Notes: generated from the sequence alone by a model not told the origin. Positions 1 through 9,364 are shown, counted from the stretch's first letter. The stretch: 64,000 nucleotides of DNA from JAJRRL01 sp047404195 (GCA_047404195.1 JBDOIU010000013.1:1-64000); one strand, 5' to 3'. A program made the numbers and translations.

Positions 1-778
1 CAGTAGTGCGCAAAGCTATTAACGCAAATTCTTTATCACTTTTGAGCGTATTACTTGCGTATTGAATTGCACACCCGTTTATCCGCACCGCTGAAAGCAT
101 GAACTCGCGATCACTCGTAAGATCATCACCTGCCCACTGAAGGGCATCTTCACTGTCATCAAACTCCTCACAACTAAGCGCAGCCAATAGCACATCTTTG
201 TCATTTTTGAAATCCTCACGCGCGTCGTGCAGAGCACCCCAATTATGCTTAACAGCTGCGAGAACGACTTCCTTGTCATTTTTCAAAACATCTTCCAGCT
301 CATCGAATATGTAGGCATATGAGTGCATCGCAGCGAAAGCAAAGGCCTTATCATTTCTGAAGTCATCACACTGATCTTCGTAATATTCACCATTCTGACG
401 TACTGCAGCCAATGCTACGTCCCTATCATTTTTAAGCTTCGCACTTGCATATTCAAGTGACTGGCATTTTTGCTGTACTGCAGCCAATACCACACCCTTA
501 TCATTGCGAAGATTAGGACTTGCATATTCGAGCAACATGCCATTGTGCTGCACTGCCGCTAGTGCAATGTGTCGGTTATTTCTGAGTGACTCGCTTGCGA
601 ACTTGAAGTTATCTCCACATTGCTGTACTGCTAACAACATAATGTCTTTATCAGAACGAGCAACCTCAAGACAAGGCTGATCGAGATCAGATAACATGAT
701 TTGATCAAATTCAAGAGCGTACAAAATATCTAACTTAATTGGGTGCTGCGCCTCGCGAGCATTAGTGTGCTTTTTCAT
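1..778 (-). CDS. DUF4116-repeat protein (C-terminus beyond the left edge)
   Basis: The frame opens with ATG at 778-776 and stays open to base 1, so only the first 259 residues are visible. An AAGGA ribosome site lies just upstream. After a short head of about 40 residues the protein is a run of repeats about 24 residues long with the core pattern L-K-N-D-(K/R)-x-V-x-L-A-A-V-x-x-N, for example LKNDKEVVLAAVKHN and LRNDKGVVLAAVQQ. This is the DUF4116 repeat, known mainly from amoeba-associated bacteria and protists. At least eight copies are visible, some degenerate. No signal peptide, membrane segment or catalytic motif is seen. The function of DUF4116 is unknown; a secreted or host-interaction role is inference from its distribution. 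The family call is firm, the role is not. Confidence 0.8.
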   Translation of the reverse strand, partial: MKKHTNAREAQHPIKLDILYALEFDQIMLSDLDQPCLEVARSDKDIMLLAVQQCGDNFKFASESLRNNRHIALAAVQHNGMLLEYASPNLRNDKGVVLAAVQQKCQSLEYASAKLKNDRDVALAAVRQNGEYYEDQCDDFRNDKAFAFAAMHSYAYIFDELEDVLKNDKEVVLAAVKHNWGALHDAREDFKNDKDVLLAALSCEEFDDSEDALQWAGDDLTSDREFMLSAVRINGCAIQYASNTLKSDKEFALIALRTT

Positions 779-1227
779 CTTTCGTCCTTGTTTTTCTACA
801 TAGCTAAATGGCTAAACAATTCTACAACAATCTTATCAAGTCAGCCCACATCATGACTCACTGTGAATTTTTCTGTCGCATCACTGCACCTTAGCATGCA
901 AGCATTCAATTTATTTAACATCACGCACTGGAAGCCACGTGAAGGGCTCAGCTTATTGTAAACAGTTGTCTCAAGCGTGTAAATACGTACGAACATGCTT
1001 CCCCTTACTTTTCATAACAGTGATACGTCCATGTCCTCCCACACAAGGAGCTCATCAGTGAAGACGAATGTCATGCATTAGCCACAATCACACATGAAGC
1101 CTCCATGCACACCGCACTGAATGTGGTCAAAATAATTGCAATGCGCAAGCAACAATCAAAATGTGCCTGTCATATGCGATAAAATGATGCTAATATAAGA
1201 CTCATTTTCAAAATATGTGGTGCAATA
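779..1227. other. Intergenic region between divergent genes
   Basis: This stretch separates the leftward DUF4116 gene from the rightward malic enzyme gene and should hold both promoters. A TAATAT hexamer at 1191-1196, with a poor -35 match (CTGTCA, 1167-1172) 18 bases upstream, is the best candidate for the malic enzyme promoter but is weak. I see no RNA gene, repeat or convincing terminator. Confidence 0.4.
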
Positions 1228-2637
1228 ATGACCATGCCAACATCTTCTTGTGTAGAAATTTGCCTCAGCACTGAAAACATTGAGCAAACCAGTGTTATTT
1301 CTCTGATCGAATCACATAACATTGCCATCGCAGCAGTAGATAAGCTCAACAATCGACTCGGCAGCAACGCAAGTTACAATATTGTGATTAACTGCCTGGA
1401 TGCCGCCAAGTTAGACCTATTATCACAAGCACTGAATACGTTGCCGGAAGTCACACGCTGCAACATCATTGATCCAACCTTTAAAGTACATATCGGTGGC
1501 AAAATTGCAACTGATGTGCCCTACCCAGCCAATGATCGCGAAGATTTATCCCGTCTGTATACACCCGGTGTTGCAAGAGTCTGTGAAAAAATTCATCGTG
1601 ACCCCAAAAGCGCCTTTGACTTTACCATACGCAAAAATACCGTTGCAGTCGTAACAGATGGTTCTGCAATTTTAGGCCTGGGCGATCTGGGCCCTGCAGC
1701 AGCACTGCCTGTCATGGAAGGTAAGGCGCTGCTACTTAAGAAGTTTGCCAATGTTGATGCCTTTCCTATTTGCCTGGACACACAGGATGTCGACGAAATT
1801 GTACGTATAGTCACGGTAATGGCCCCAACATTCGGCGCTATTAATCTAGAAGACATTGCTGCACCACGCTGCTTTGAAATTGAAGAAAGACTACAAAAGG
1901 AAATAGACATACCTGTCTTTCATGACGACCAACACGGAACTGCAGTTGTCACAACTGCAGCCTTAATTAATGCACTGAAAATAGTCGGCAAAAAAGCAGA
2001 AGACATCAAAATTGTGGTTAATGGTACTGGCGCAGCAGGCACAGCCTGCACACGCATGTTCTTAGAGCTTGGCGTTAAGCATATCGTCGGCTGTGATCGC
2101 AAAGGCATTCTCAGTCGAGGCAGGGATCACCTCAACGATGCTAAACGCGCCTATGTTGAGATGACCAATCCAAATAATGAGGTTGGCACACTACAAGATG
2201 CATTAAAAGGAGCCGATGTTTTCATCGGTCTATCAGCCCCAAATGCAATTAACACGGATGACATACAAACCATGGCAAATGATCCAATTATCTTTGCAAT
2301 GGCAAATCCAACACCTGAAATCATGCCCGATATCGCCGGCCCCTACGTGGCAGTGATGGCAACCGGACGCAGTGACTTTCCAAACCAAATTAACAACCTA
2401 CTCGCATTTCCAGGGATCTTCCGTGGTGCACTGGATTGTCGCACACAGGAAATTACCCGCTCAATGCTTATGGTAGCCGCTAAAGCCATCGCTCATATCG
2501 TGACCGATGAAGAACTATCAGCACAGTACATTATTCCCAGTGTTTTCAATGAACAAGTCGTTCCTCTGGTTGCAGATGCCATCATGGCACACTCAACACA
2601 TTACACCACTACGGAAAAACAACATGAAACCTGCTAA
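1228..2637 (+). CDS. NAD-dependent malic enzyme with N-terminal ACT-like domain
   Basis: Converts malate to pyruvate and CO2 with reduction of NAD(P) in the cytosol. Residues ~8-85 form an ACT-like regulatory domain, seen in a subset of bacterial malic enzymes; the catalytic part starts near residue 85 (GKIATDVPYP). Visible family motifs are VTDGSAILGLGDLGPAA, the metal-binding segment NLEDIAAPRCFE, FHDDQHGTA, and the Rossmann dinucleotide loop NGTGAAGTA. The length of 469 fits the ACT plus short malic enzyme form rather than the ~760-residue phosphotransacetylase fusion. A second ATG six bases in (1234) could also be the start. The 3' end overlaps the arginase start by 14 bases, so the two are probably cotranscribed and translationally coupled. 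NAD versus NADP preference cannot be read here. Confidence 0.92.
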   Translation: MTMPTSSCVEICLSTENIEQTSVISLIESHNIAIAAVDKLNNRLGSNASYNIVINCLDAAKLDLLSQALNTLPEVTRCNIIDPTFKVHIGGKIATDVPYPANDREDLSRLYTPGVARVCEKIHRDPKSAFDFTIRKNTVAVVTDGSAILGLGDLGPAAALPVMEGKALLLKKFANVDAFPICLDTQDVDEIVRIVTVMAPTFGAINLEDIAAPRCFEIEERLQKEIDIPVFHDDQHGTAVVTTAALINALKIVGKKAEDIKIVVNGTGAAGTACTRMFLELGVKHIVGCDRKGILSRGRDHLNDAKRAYVEMTNPNNEVGTLQDALKGADVFIGLSAPNAINTDDIQTMANDPIIFAMANPTPEIMPDIAGPYVAVMATGRSDFPNQINNLLAFPGIFRGALDCRTQEITRSMLMVAAKAIAHIVTDEELSAQYIIPSVFNEQVVPLVADAIMAHSTHYTTTEKQHETC

Positions 2638-3493
2638 CAGCATACCCACCATTACCGTCAGCTGTGGTATTGGTGCAGGCGAACGAGGCACTGAATCAGG
2701 ACCACAGACATTTGTAGCATCAGCCCACTGCCCAAAGACACTGCAGCATGATCACAGTGTTCACACCACGTCCTTTGACTGTAAACAAAGTGAAATTATT
2801 CGAATATGTGAAGAACTGGCTACGTGGACACATGAACAAGTCACACGCGAAAAAAGATTTTGTGTGCTTGGTGGTGATCACTCTATTGCAATGGGTACCT
2901 GGTCAGGTGTCGCCAAAGCGCTTGGTAACCAGAAGCTAGGGCTACTCTGGTTCGATGCGCATTGCGACGCACACACACATGATACAACACCAACGGGTAA
3001 TATTCACGGCATGCCTGTAGCAGCATTACTGGGCCATGGCAGACGTGAACTGACGCATATTTTTCAACACTGCCCATCGATTCAACCTGAGCATGTTATC
3101 TTGATTGGCATACGAGACTATGAAGCCGAAGAGTATGCACTCCTAAAGTCACTGGGCGTAACTGTGCACACCATGAAAGACGTACACCAACAGGGCTTTT
3201 CAGCACTTTTTAAACAATCAATTGACAGGCTAAAACAGGATACTGATCACTATGGGCTGAGCATTGACCTTGACGGGTTAGATCCGATGTTTGTTCCTGG
3301 GGTTGGCACACCTGTTGATGATGGTGTTGGCTTAGGCGATCTCATCACCATGCTTGCACATTGCCATGCTGATAAACAATGCCTCGGCGCCGAGTTTGTC
3401 GAATATAACCCGGAACTAGATCACCTTCAGCAAACAGCAATTACACTGTCACAACTGATTAACGCCCTCTACTCTGGCATCAGCACAAACTAA
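2624..3493 (+). CDS. rocF: Arginase
   Basis: Hydrolyses arginine to ornithine and urea with a binuclear manganese centre. The 289-residue length is typical. Metal-ligand motifs of the ureohydrolase family are all present: GGDHSIAMGT, WFDAHCDAHT followed by GNIHGMP, and SIDLDGLDP. The GNIHGMP segment favours arginase over agmatinase. The chosen ATG lies inside the end of the malic enzyme gene (14-base overlap); the longer open frame upstream adds residues that do not match the family. The pairing with malic enzyme suggests shared use in amino-acid catabolism. In some intracellular bacteria arginase also lowers host arginine, but nothing here shows export. Confidence 0.9.
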   Translation: MKPANSIPTITVSCGIGAGERGTESGPQTFVASAHCPKTLQHDHSVHTTSFDCKQSEIIRICEELATWTHEQVTREKRFCVLGGDHSIAMGTWSGVAKALGNQKLGLLWFDAHCDAHTHDTTPTGNIHGMPVAALLGHGRRELTHIFQHCPSIQPEHVILIGIRDYEAEEYALLKSLGVTVHTMKDVHQQGFSALFKQSIDRLKQDTDHYGLSIDLDGLDPMFVPGVGTPVDDGVGLGDLITMLAHCHADKQCLGAEFVEYNPELDHLQQTAITLSQLINALYSGISTN

Positions 3494-3713
3494 TCACTTG
3501 CCCCTGCTACACTGCGCCTATGCGTGCAGTCTCAATAACATGCTCTTCTTAGCAAAGCATTGACACAACACCACCATAATGGTATTCGCAATCACGCCTA
3601 GCTAAATAGTGTAATAAAAATATTTCTTCTAGACTTTGTGGGCTATCGTTTCTACCAACACTAAGTGAGAGAGACGTGGACCATTTAACAAGAGGGTTCT
3701 TTGATCTACACCA

Positions 3714-4604
3714 TTATGACATTCTTTCAGATAAAATCTCATCTGCAATGTGATTAATTGTTTGTAGATATCGCTCAAAGGTTTTAGGACCTGCTGAGTT
3801 TCGAACTAAAAACCATGCCTGCTTCGTTGTGTGTGGCGTCTTTATTTTTGCGCGACTGGCATCCATGAAAAATGGATTATACTGGCATGAATCATGTGTG
3901 ACGCTCAACACCCTGCCTTTTGACTTTAAAGACATATAACGAATGTGCTCATCAATTGCATCACCGTAAGTAAAAACATCACCATTTGCTAAACGCGATT
4001 TTATCCACTTTTGAACGTATGCAGAAAACCCCGTGAAATCACCCAGCTGACTCTGAAAAAAACGTCTCGTTGCCGGGTCACTCTTATAGTGCCTTACTCT
4101 GGTTTCTCTACACAATAGACCACGCTGGCTATCTGGCAATCTAGTCATTTTAAATGCGTTTGCTTTTCTGATTACTGTTCCAGTCTTCAAGTAGTGTTCG
4201 ATACGTTGATTAAGGTCTTCTTTCAACCCTTGGGTAGCTATGCCTTTACGTCGACAAAAGGCTACTAAACCCTTTTTATCATAGTAATGCTGCCTAAACT
4301 GCTCTACTGTCAGCGTACTTGATACCGCTGGTGCCGACTCACCAAAACCTTTTAAACTAACTCTTTGCTTGATAGCAGGAAACAATGAAACAGGTGCTGT
4401 TAGCTGACTCGACTTTTGTTTTTTTACGACAGAACTCAACACAGGGTCTACAACAGACCCGGTATGCTTACTTTCACAACCAGAATTTCTTGACATAAAA
4501 TGATCTCCCTGATGCTTGGAAACCTTGAAAGAATAGAGACCTGGCCGCGAAGCAAACAAATTAATCATTAATCTTGATACACGCATTGACAACAAACTAA
4601 ACAT
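3714..4604 (-). CDS. SAP domain / DUF6434 protein
   Basis: A 296-residue basic protein. Residues ~103-146 (FRQHYYDKKGLVAFCRRKG, then TQGLKEDLNQRIEHYLKTG) look like a SAP-type helix-turn-helix, a small nucleic-acid-binding module. Residues ~170-225 (FFQSQLGDFTGFSAYVQKWI and TYGDAIDEHIRY) match the DUF6434 pattern that follows SAP in many bacterial proteins, usually a shorter protein without the ~100-residue head seen here. The last ~70 residues are unassigned. Two starts are plausible: ATG at 4604 with GGAG six bases upstream, and ATG at 4496 with GGGAG eight bases upstream, which gives 260 residues. A strong promoter lies upstream. DNA binding is inferred from family only. Confidence 0.7.
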   Translation of the reverse strand: MFSLLSMRVSRLMINLFASRPGLYSFKVSKHQGDHFMSRNSGCESKHTGSVVDPVLSSVVKKQKSSQLTAPVSLFPAIKQRVSLKGFGESAPAVSSTLTVEQFRQHYYDKKGLVAFCRRKGIATQGLKEDLNQRIEHYLKTGTVIRKANAFKMTRLPDSQRGLLCRETRVRHYKSDPATRRFFQSQLGDFTGFSAYVQKWIKSRLANGDVFTYGDAIDEHIRYMSLKSKGRVLSVTHDSCQYNPFFMDASRAKIKTPHTTKQAWFLVRNSAGPKTFERYLQTINHIADEILSERMS

Positions 4605-4658
4605 GTCAGTCTCCAGATACTGGCTTGCACACAGTCAGACCGACTTGAATTTAGCCTC

Positions 4659-4687
4659 ATTATATCAGAGCATCTCAAACATTTAAA
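4659..4687 (-). promoter_or_regulatory. Sigma-70-type promoter of the SAP/DUF6434 gene
   Basis: On the minus strand a perfect TATAAT (4659-4664) follows TTTAAA (4682-4687) with a 17-base spacer, 55 bases before the longer start codon. A second TTAA half-site lies 11 bases upstream of the one in TTTAAA (GTTAAA-GATGC-TTTAAA), the spacing of a PmrA-type direct repeat, but the sequence is AT-rich and this may be chance. Confidence 0.6.
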
Positions 4688-4727
4688 GCATCTTTAACAT
4701 ATTAACAGTTAAATTTTATAACAAGAT

Positions 4728-4743
4728 GACGCCGCGTGGCGCC
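4728..4743 (-). terminator. Hairpin after the lipoprotein pseudogene
   Basis: On the minus strand GGCGCC-ACGC-GGCGTC forms a six-pair GC-rich stem (one G-U pair) 14 bases after the TAA at 4758-4760. The following tract ATCTTGTT is T-poor, so it is a weak terminator. Its place right after the distal stop, not after the internal amber, supports 4758 as the ancestral gene end. Confidence 0.4.
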
Positions 4744-4757
4744 AATCAAGATATTAT

Positions 4758-5744
4758 TTACATCACTGCAGAGAACAGTGGTCCATACACATTTCCCGCA
4801 CTCCAGGCAATCCAACCGTCAGCACCGGCTGACTTTGCACCCCGTATTTCTTCTCGAATGTAATTGACTTGTTCCCGCTTGGTCATGGCATAACGACTAT
4901 TATACACCTCAATATAAGCATACACTTTGACCTATGTACCCGAGATGATTTTTTTCAGTGCTGACACTGAATGCCTAATTGTTTCGTATGGACGTTTTGA
5001 GTGGTAAGCATACGGATGGTAGTGTGAAGGATATACCATTGGACAAATAGCATGTACGCTACTCGCAAACAACTTTGGATCTTGCCCAATATTGGGTGAC
5101 TCACCATGTGCTGCAACACCAAAAATATCAATTTGCAATTTTGCACGATACGCATCAACTAGGTGCTTAACTGCTTTAATAACCTCATGCACGCACTTCG
5201 CGTTTTCTGACGACGCTGGTTGAGTATGCTTATATCGAATATAGTCCAACTGGATTTCTGGATAGCCTAAAATCAATGCTTGCTTAATGGTATTCAGACG
5301 TTTAATTAAATATGGCTTTGAAACAATATGCTCATGCAAGCCACCATGTGGATACATCACAATACGAGCGACAGGATGAATACCCGCTTTTCTCACAGCC
5401 TTTAACACGACAGCTGCACGCTTGGTTGGCTTGACAAAATCAATCACCATTGAATTAATATGGTGTTGCTTTGCTTGAGACAACAACGTTTTAAAACGCT
5501 GCTTCATGCGTGATGTCTGATGACTGACATAAATGCCATTAACACCTGTCAATTTAACAGCAGGATACGTTTCACTAACAGTGTGAATCTCTGTCATAGA
5601 CTGCTTTTGCTGCACATCATGATTTGTGATCAATGGCGCTTTCTGCTGACAGGCCGATAATGACAGCATGGTACCGACTATTGCGATTAGAGCCTTAAGT
5701 GAACAACATGACACTCGCCTCAATTGTACTACACGCATCAACAT
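4758..5744 (-). pseudogene. Lipoprotein with putative glycoside hydrolase (DUF4015) domain, broken by in-frame TAG
   Basis: The N-terminus has a lipoprotein signal peptide with lipobox LSAC (Cys32), so the product would be a lipidated envelope protein. From residue ~45 it matches the DUF4015 putative glycoside hydrolase family: GVNGIYVSHQTS, SMVIDFVK, EIQLDYIRYKHTQ with likely active-site acids, and CPMVYPSHY. Translation stops at a TAG at 4932-4934 after residue 270. The same frame continues for 57 more codons to a TAA at 4758 and reads VKVYAYIEVYNSRY and AGADGWIAWSAG, the expected C-terminal strand and helix of this family. The TAG therefore looks like a point nonsense mutation (for instance CAG to TAG) or a base error. 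The ATG at 5738 has better ribosome-site spacing than the one at 5744. Fourteen bases separate it from the upstream gene. Confidence 0.75.
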
Positions 5745-5757
5745 ATCCTATTCTGTA

Positions 5758-6423
5758 TTACCTGCTTCCCTCGTAAAGCGACATAACATCGCCTCGCCGC
5801 CCCCCCAAAACTGGTGGCACAGGCTCTAATGTCACAGTGATGTCATTGGCCTGCAGGTACATTAATAACTGCGGTGGTAAATCAGCAGCATCAGAAACTG
5901 GCATTGGATAGACCCGCACTTCCTGAGCCACACGCAAGCACTCCATCATGCGCCCTGTAAATTCTTCACTCAGGTCTTCTTCTGCATTCACACAAATAGC
6001 CAGTGAAAACTGCTGTGATTGGAAAGGTAATGCGACCAATCCAGAAAACTGATAACGTCTTTCATGCCGACCCTGCGCATAATCTGCCAAGCAAACTTGT
6101 GCAATACGATGCCAAAGCTCCCAATAGCGATTGGCATCTTCTTCAGAGATGACCTCCCTATCGCATAGCATTTGTAGATTCAGGTATGCAGACTCTAACC
6201 ACTCATCCAGTTGATGCTTGAATGCAGACCGGTCTAATGTGAATATAGGTGCAGCACTCACCACTTGTGTGCCTAACTGATGAGCTTGCATGTTAAAACT
6301 AGACAGTGCCGAGGGCAATTCCAAGATACTGTTTTCAAAGTCATTATCCGTTAGACAGAACGAACGCTGATAGTCCGCCAATGTGTAAACCCACACATCG
6401 GGCAGCTGGATGTCAATAGCCAT
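5758..6423 (-). CDS. Hypothetical protein, 221 residues
   Basis: I do not recognise a family. The protein is acidic and soluble, without signal peptide, membrane segment or obvious motif. Residues ~60-135 are predicted-helix-rich (DEWLESAYLNLQ, ANRYWELWHRIAQ). The ATG at 6423 is chosen because AGGAAG lies six bases upstream; the open frame extends 15 codons further into the divergent promoter without a better site. It is the first gene of a two-gene unit with the lipoprotein gene downstream (14 bases) and is divergent from liuA (70 bases apart). Confidence 0.6.
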   Translation of the reverse strand: MAIDIQLPDVWVYTLADYQRSFCLTDNDFENSILELPSALSSFNMQAHQLGTQVVSAAPIFTLDRSAFKHQLDEWLESAYLNLQMLCDREVISEEDANRYWELWHRIAQVCLADYAQGRHERRYQFSGLVALPFQSQQFSLAICVNAEEDLSEEFTGRMMECLRVAQEVRVYPMPVSDAADLPPQLLMYLQANDITVTLEPVPPVLGGRRGDVMSLYEGSR

Positions 6424-6465
6424 TGTGATCTTCCTTGAGCAATGGTTAAATGTTGTGGAGACATT

Positions 6466-6477
6466 CATTCATGAATG
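6466..6477. promoter_or_regulatory. 12-bp palindrome in front of the leucine-degradation operon
   Basis: CATTCATGAATG is a perfect palindrome in the 70-base region between the divergent hypothetical gene and liuA, ending 16 bases before the liuA ATG and partly flanking its ribosome site. It could be an operator for a dimeric repressor. It does not resemble any LiuR site I can recall. Confidence 0.3.
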
Positions 6478-6493
6478 CTCTAAGGAATATGAT

Positions 6494-7657
6494 ATGTATA
6501 CAGAAACAGATTTTCAATTGACTGAAGAGCAGAAACTGCTTAAACAGGCAGTTTACGACTTCTCGCACAAGGAAATAGCACCTTTAGCGCACGAAATTGA
6601 TAGCAATAATCTCTTCCCGGCCACTATTTGGCCAAAGTTAGGCGCACTGGGCATGCATGGCATCACTGTACCAATGTCGCTCGGTGGTAGCGAGATGGGT
6701 TATCTAGCACATGTACTCGCCATGGAAGAAATCAGTCGTGCCAGTGCTGCAATCGGTCTCAGCTATGGTGCACACAGCAACCTCTGTATTAATCAATTAG
6801 CCCGATTTGCTAACGAAGAGCAATTAAAGGCCTACCTACCCGGCTTACTATCCGGTGAACAATTGGGTGCGTTAGCCATGAGTGAGGTCAATGCGGGCTC
6901 AGATGTCATTGGTATGAAAACCACTGCCCTGGAGGATGGGGATCATTACATACTCAATGGCCGCAAAATGTGGATCACAAATGGACCCAGTGCAGATGTC
7001 ATCATCACATATGCAAAGACAGACCCTGAGGCCGGCTCCAGGGGAATCAGTGCCTTTATCATCACACCCGATATGGCTGGATTCACGCCCGGGAAAAAAC
7101 TCGACAAAATGGGCATGCGTGGCTCCGATACCTGTGAGCTGATCTTTGACCAATGTCGCGTTCCCAAAACACATCGCCTGGGTGACCACAATCAGGGTAC
7201 TCATATCATGATGAGTGGCCTCAATTACGAGCGCGTAGTATTGGCTGCTGGCCCCTTGGGCATTATGCAAGCATGCCTAGATCAAGCATTGGCCTATGTG
7301 CACGACCGCAAACAATTTGGACAGCCCATCGGTGAATTTCAACTCATACAGGGAAAAATTGCTGATATGTACGTTGCACTGAGCACAGCAAGATGTTTTG
7401 TATACAACGCTGCACGAAATTGTGACAACGGCAGCATCTCTAATCGTGATGCAGCAGCAGCTATTTTGTTTGCTGCTGAGCGGGCAACACAGCTGGCACT
7501 CGAGACCATACAAATATTCGGTGGTAATGGCTATATTAATGAGTATCCGTGTGCTCGTTTACTGCGAGACGCAAAGCTGTACGAAATTGGTGCTGGTACT
7601 TCAGAGATACGCCGCCTCATTATCGGTAAATCTCTGTACAAGGAAACTGGCCACTAG
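6494..7657 (+). CDS. liuA: Isovaleryl-CoA dehydrogenase
   Basis: FAD-dependent oxidation of isovaleryl-CoA to 3-methylcrotonyl-CoA in leucine breakdown, passing electrons to ETF. The 387-residue length and motifs fit the acyl-CoA dehydrogenase family: AMSEVNAGSDV, WITNGPSADV, DKMGMRGSDT and IQIFGGNGYINEYP. The segment GLSYGAHSNLCINQ and the catalytic glutamate in LNYERVVLA (Glu246, the isovaleryl-type position) separate it from short- and medium-chain homologues. Start: ATG at 6494 behind AAGGA; the frame extends upstream without a better site. First gene of a five-gene operon whose following genes encode the next steps. Confidence 0.93.
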   Translation: MYTETDFQLTEEQKLLKQAVYDFSHKEIAPLAHEIDSNNLFPATIWPKLGALGMHGITVPMSLGGSEMGYLAHVLAMEEISRASAAIGLSYGAHSNLCINQLARFANEEQLKAYLPGLLSGEQLGALAMSEVNAGSDVIGMKTTALEDGDHYILNGRKMWITNGPSADVIITYAKTDPEAGSRGISAFIITPDMAGFTPGKKLDKMGMRGSDTCELIFDQCRVPKTHRLGDHNQGTHIMMSGLNYERVVLAAGPLGIMQACLDQALAYVHDRKQFGQPIGEFQLIQGKIADMYVALSTARCFVYNAARNCDNGSISNRDAAAAILFAAERATQLALETIQIFGGNGYINEYPCARLLRDAKLYEIGAGTSEIRRLIIGKSLYKETGH

Positions 7658-7759
7658 GAGCAATATGCGCATTTATAAATCAACGCATCACGCTGTCAAA
7701 GAGCGCACATGCCGCCATCAGCGGCTACAACCGCAGAGCAACAAAACACGCGAGGCCAT

Positions 7760-9349
7760 ATGACGCTGCATCAACTGGGCACCAGTGTTGTCAAAAATGA
7801 CGACTATCAAAACAACGTCAACGCCTACGACAAACTATGCGCTGAGTTATCACACATCACCTCAGAAGTAACAACAAGCACAAGACACGCCAAAAGGCAG
7901 TTTAGTGTGCGTGAGCGCATCAACCAGCTGATTGATGCCCAGTCTCCATTCCTTGAACTTTCTACATTGGCAGCATATGCATTAACAGAACATGACTTAC
8001 CTGCAGCAGGTATCGTATGTGGCGTTGGTTTAATCAACAATAAACGCTGCATGATTATTGCCAACGATCCCACCGTCAAGGGTGGTGTGTATTTTCCAAT
8101 GACCATTAAAAAGCATCTCAGGGCACAAACGATTGCAGCAGAAAACCGCTTGCCATGTATTTACTTAGTTGACTCTGGTGGCGCATATTTACCAGAGCAA
8201 GCCGATGTTTTCCCTGACGAGTGTGGCTTTGGACGCATTTTCTATAACCAAGCACGTATGTCTGCAAGGAATATACCCCAAATAGCTGTTGTACTGGGCT
8301 CATGTACTGCCGGTGGTGCGTACGTACCCGCTATGGCAGATATCAGCATCATCACGCAGGGTAGCGGTACAATTTTTTTAGGCGGGCCACCATTAGTGAA
8401 GGCAGCAACAGGTGAAAATGTTTCTGCGCAAGATCTAGGAGGCGCTGTGGTACATACAGAGATATCTGGCGTTGCAGACTACTACGCTGACACTGAAGAG
8501 CATGCTCTTGCACTGGCCAGACAAGTATGCGCCAGCATGTGCCCCAAAGATGCATACCGGGAACCTGATCAACAACCACTTGCACCACGTTATGCAGCCA
8601 GTGAAATACACGGCATCATCCCACAAAGCAAAAAGAAAAAATATGATGTGCATGAAATCATAGCGCGCTTGGTTGATGACTCAAAACTCGATGAGTTCAA
8701 GGCTCGATATGGCAAAACGCTGGTGTGTGGACTTGCACACATTGATGGGCAAGCTGTTGGCATCATTGCCAATAATGGTGTCTTATTTTCAGAGGCAGCA
8801 TTAAAAGGCACCCACTTCATTTCATTATGCTGCTCGAGAAAAGTTCCCCTTTTGTTTTTGCAGAATATCAGTGGCTTTATGGTAGGTAAAAAATACGAAC
8901 AAGCAGGTATTGCCAAACATGGGGCAAAGCTTGTTAACGCAGTCGCATGCGCTGCCGTGCCTAAAATCACCCTACTCATTGGTGGTAGCCACGGCGCTGG
9001 CAACTATGCCATGTGTGGCAGAGCCTACTCTCCACGGTTTTTATTTGCATGGCCAAACGCAAAGCTATCTGTCATGGGGGGTGAGCAGGCAGCCTGTGTA
9101 TTAACACAAATCAAAAAAGACCAAGCAATACAACGCGGTATTGATATTGATGAAGACAAGCTAAGAAAGCTTGAAGCCAGCATACTCAACAAGTATGAAG
9201 AGGAGTCATGTGCCTACTATAACACAGCACGTTGCCTAGATGATGGTATCATTACGCCAAATGATACACGACAAGTACTGTCACTCTGTCTTTCAATTGT
9301 CTATGCCACAAAAATAGAAGACACTCACTTTGGCATAGTGCGAGAATAA
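7760..9349 (+). CDS. liuB: Methylcrotonyl-CoA carboxylase, carboxyltransferase (beta) subunit
   Basis: Transfers CO2 from carboxybiotin to 3-methylcrotonyl-CoA, giving 3-methylglutaconyl-CoA, in complex with LiuD. The product has 529 residues with the two crotonase-like carboxyltransferase lobes: N-lobe signals PCIYLVDSGGAYLPEQ and GSCTAGGAYVPAM, C-lobe signals LFLQNISGFMVGKKYE and IGGSHGAGNYAMCGRAY, FAWPNAKLSVMGGEQAA. I chose the ATG at 7760 (GAGG upstream, and MTLHQLGTSV aligns with the usual family start); an ATG at 7709 would add 17 unmatched residues. The gap to liuA is 102 bases. Confidence 0.93.
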   Translation: MTLHQLGTSVVKNDDYQNNVNAYDKLCAELSHITSEVTTSTRHAKRQFSVRERINQLIDAQSPFLELSTLAAYALTEHDLPAAGIVCGVGLINNKRCMIIANDPTVKGGVYFPMTIKKHLRAQTIAAENRLPCIYLVDSGGAYLPEQADVFPDECGFGRIFYNQARMSARNIPQIAVVLGSCTAGGAYVPAMADISIITQGSGTIFLGGPPLVKAATGENVSAQDLGGAVVHTEISGVADYYADTEEHALALARQVCASMCPKDAYREPDQQPLAPRYAASEIHGIIPQSKKKKYDVHEIIARLVDDSKLDEFKARYGKTLVCGLAHIDGQAVGIIANNGVLFSEAALKGTHFISLCCSRKVPLLFLQNISGFMVGKKYEQAGIAKHGAKLVNAVACAAVPKITLLIGGSHGAGNYAMCGRAYSPRFLFAWPNAKLSVMGGEQAACVLTQIKKDQAIQRGIDIDEDKLRKLEASILNKYEEESCAYYNTARCLDDGIITPNDTRQVLSLCLSIVYATKIEDTHFGIVRE

Positions 9350-9364
9350 TGAACAGGGGAACGC

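Noticed and set aside
2507..2623. Longer N-terminus for arginase
   Set aside because: The added residues are the malic enzyme gene read in another frame and do not match the arginase family.
3505..3535. Imperfect hairpin after arginase (ACTGC...GCAGT)
   Set aside because: Bulged stem and no T-run after it.
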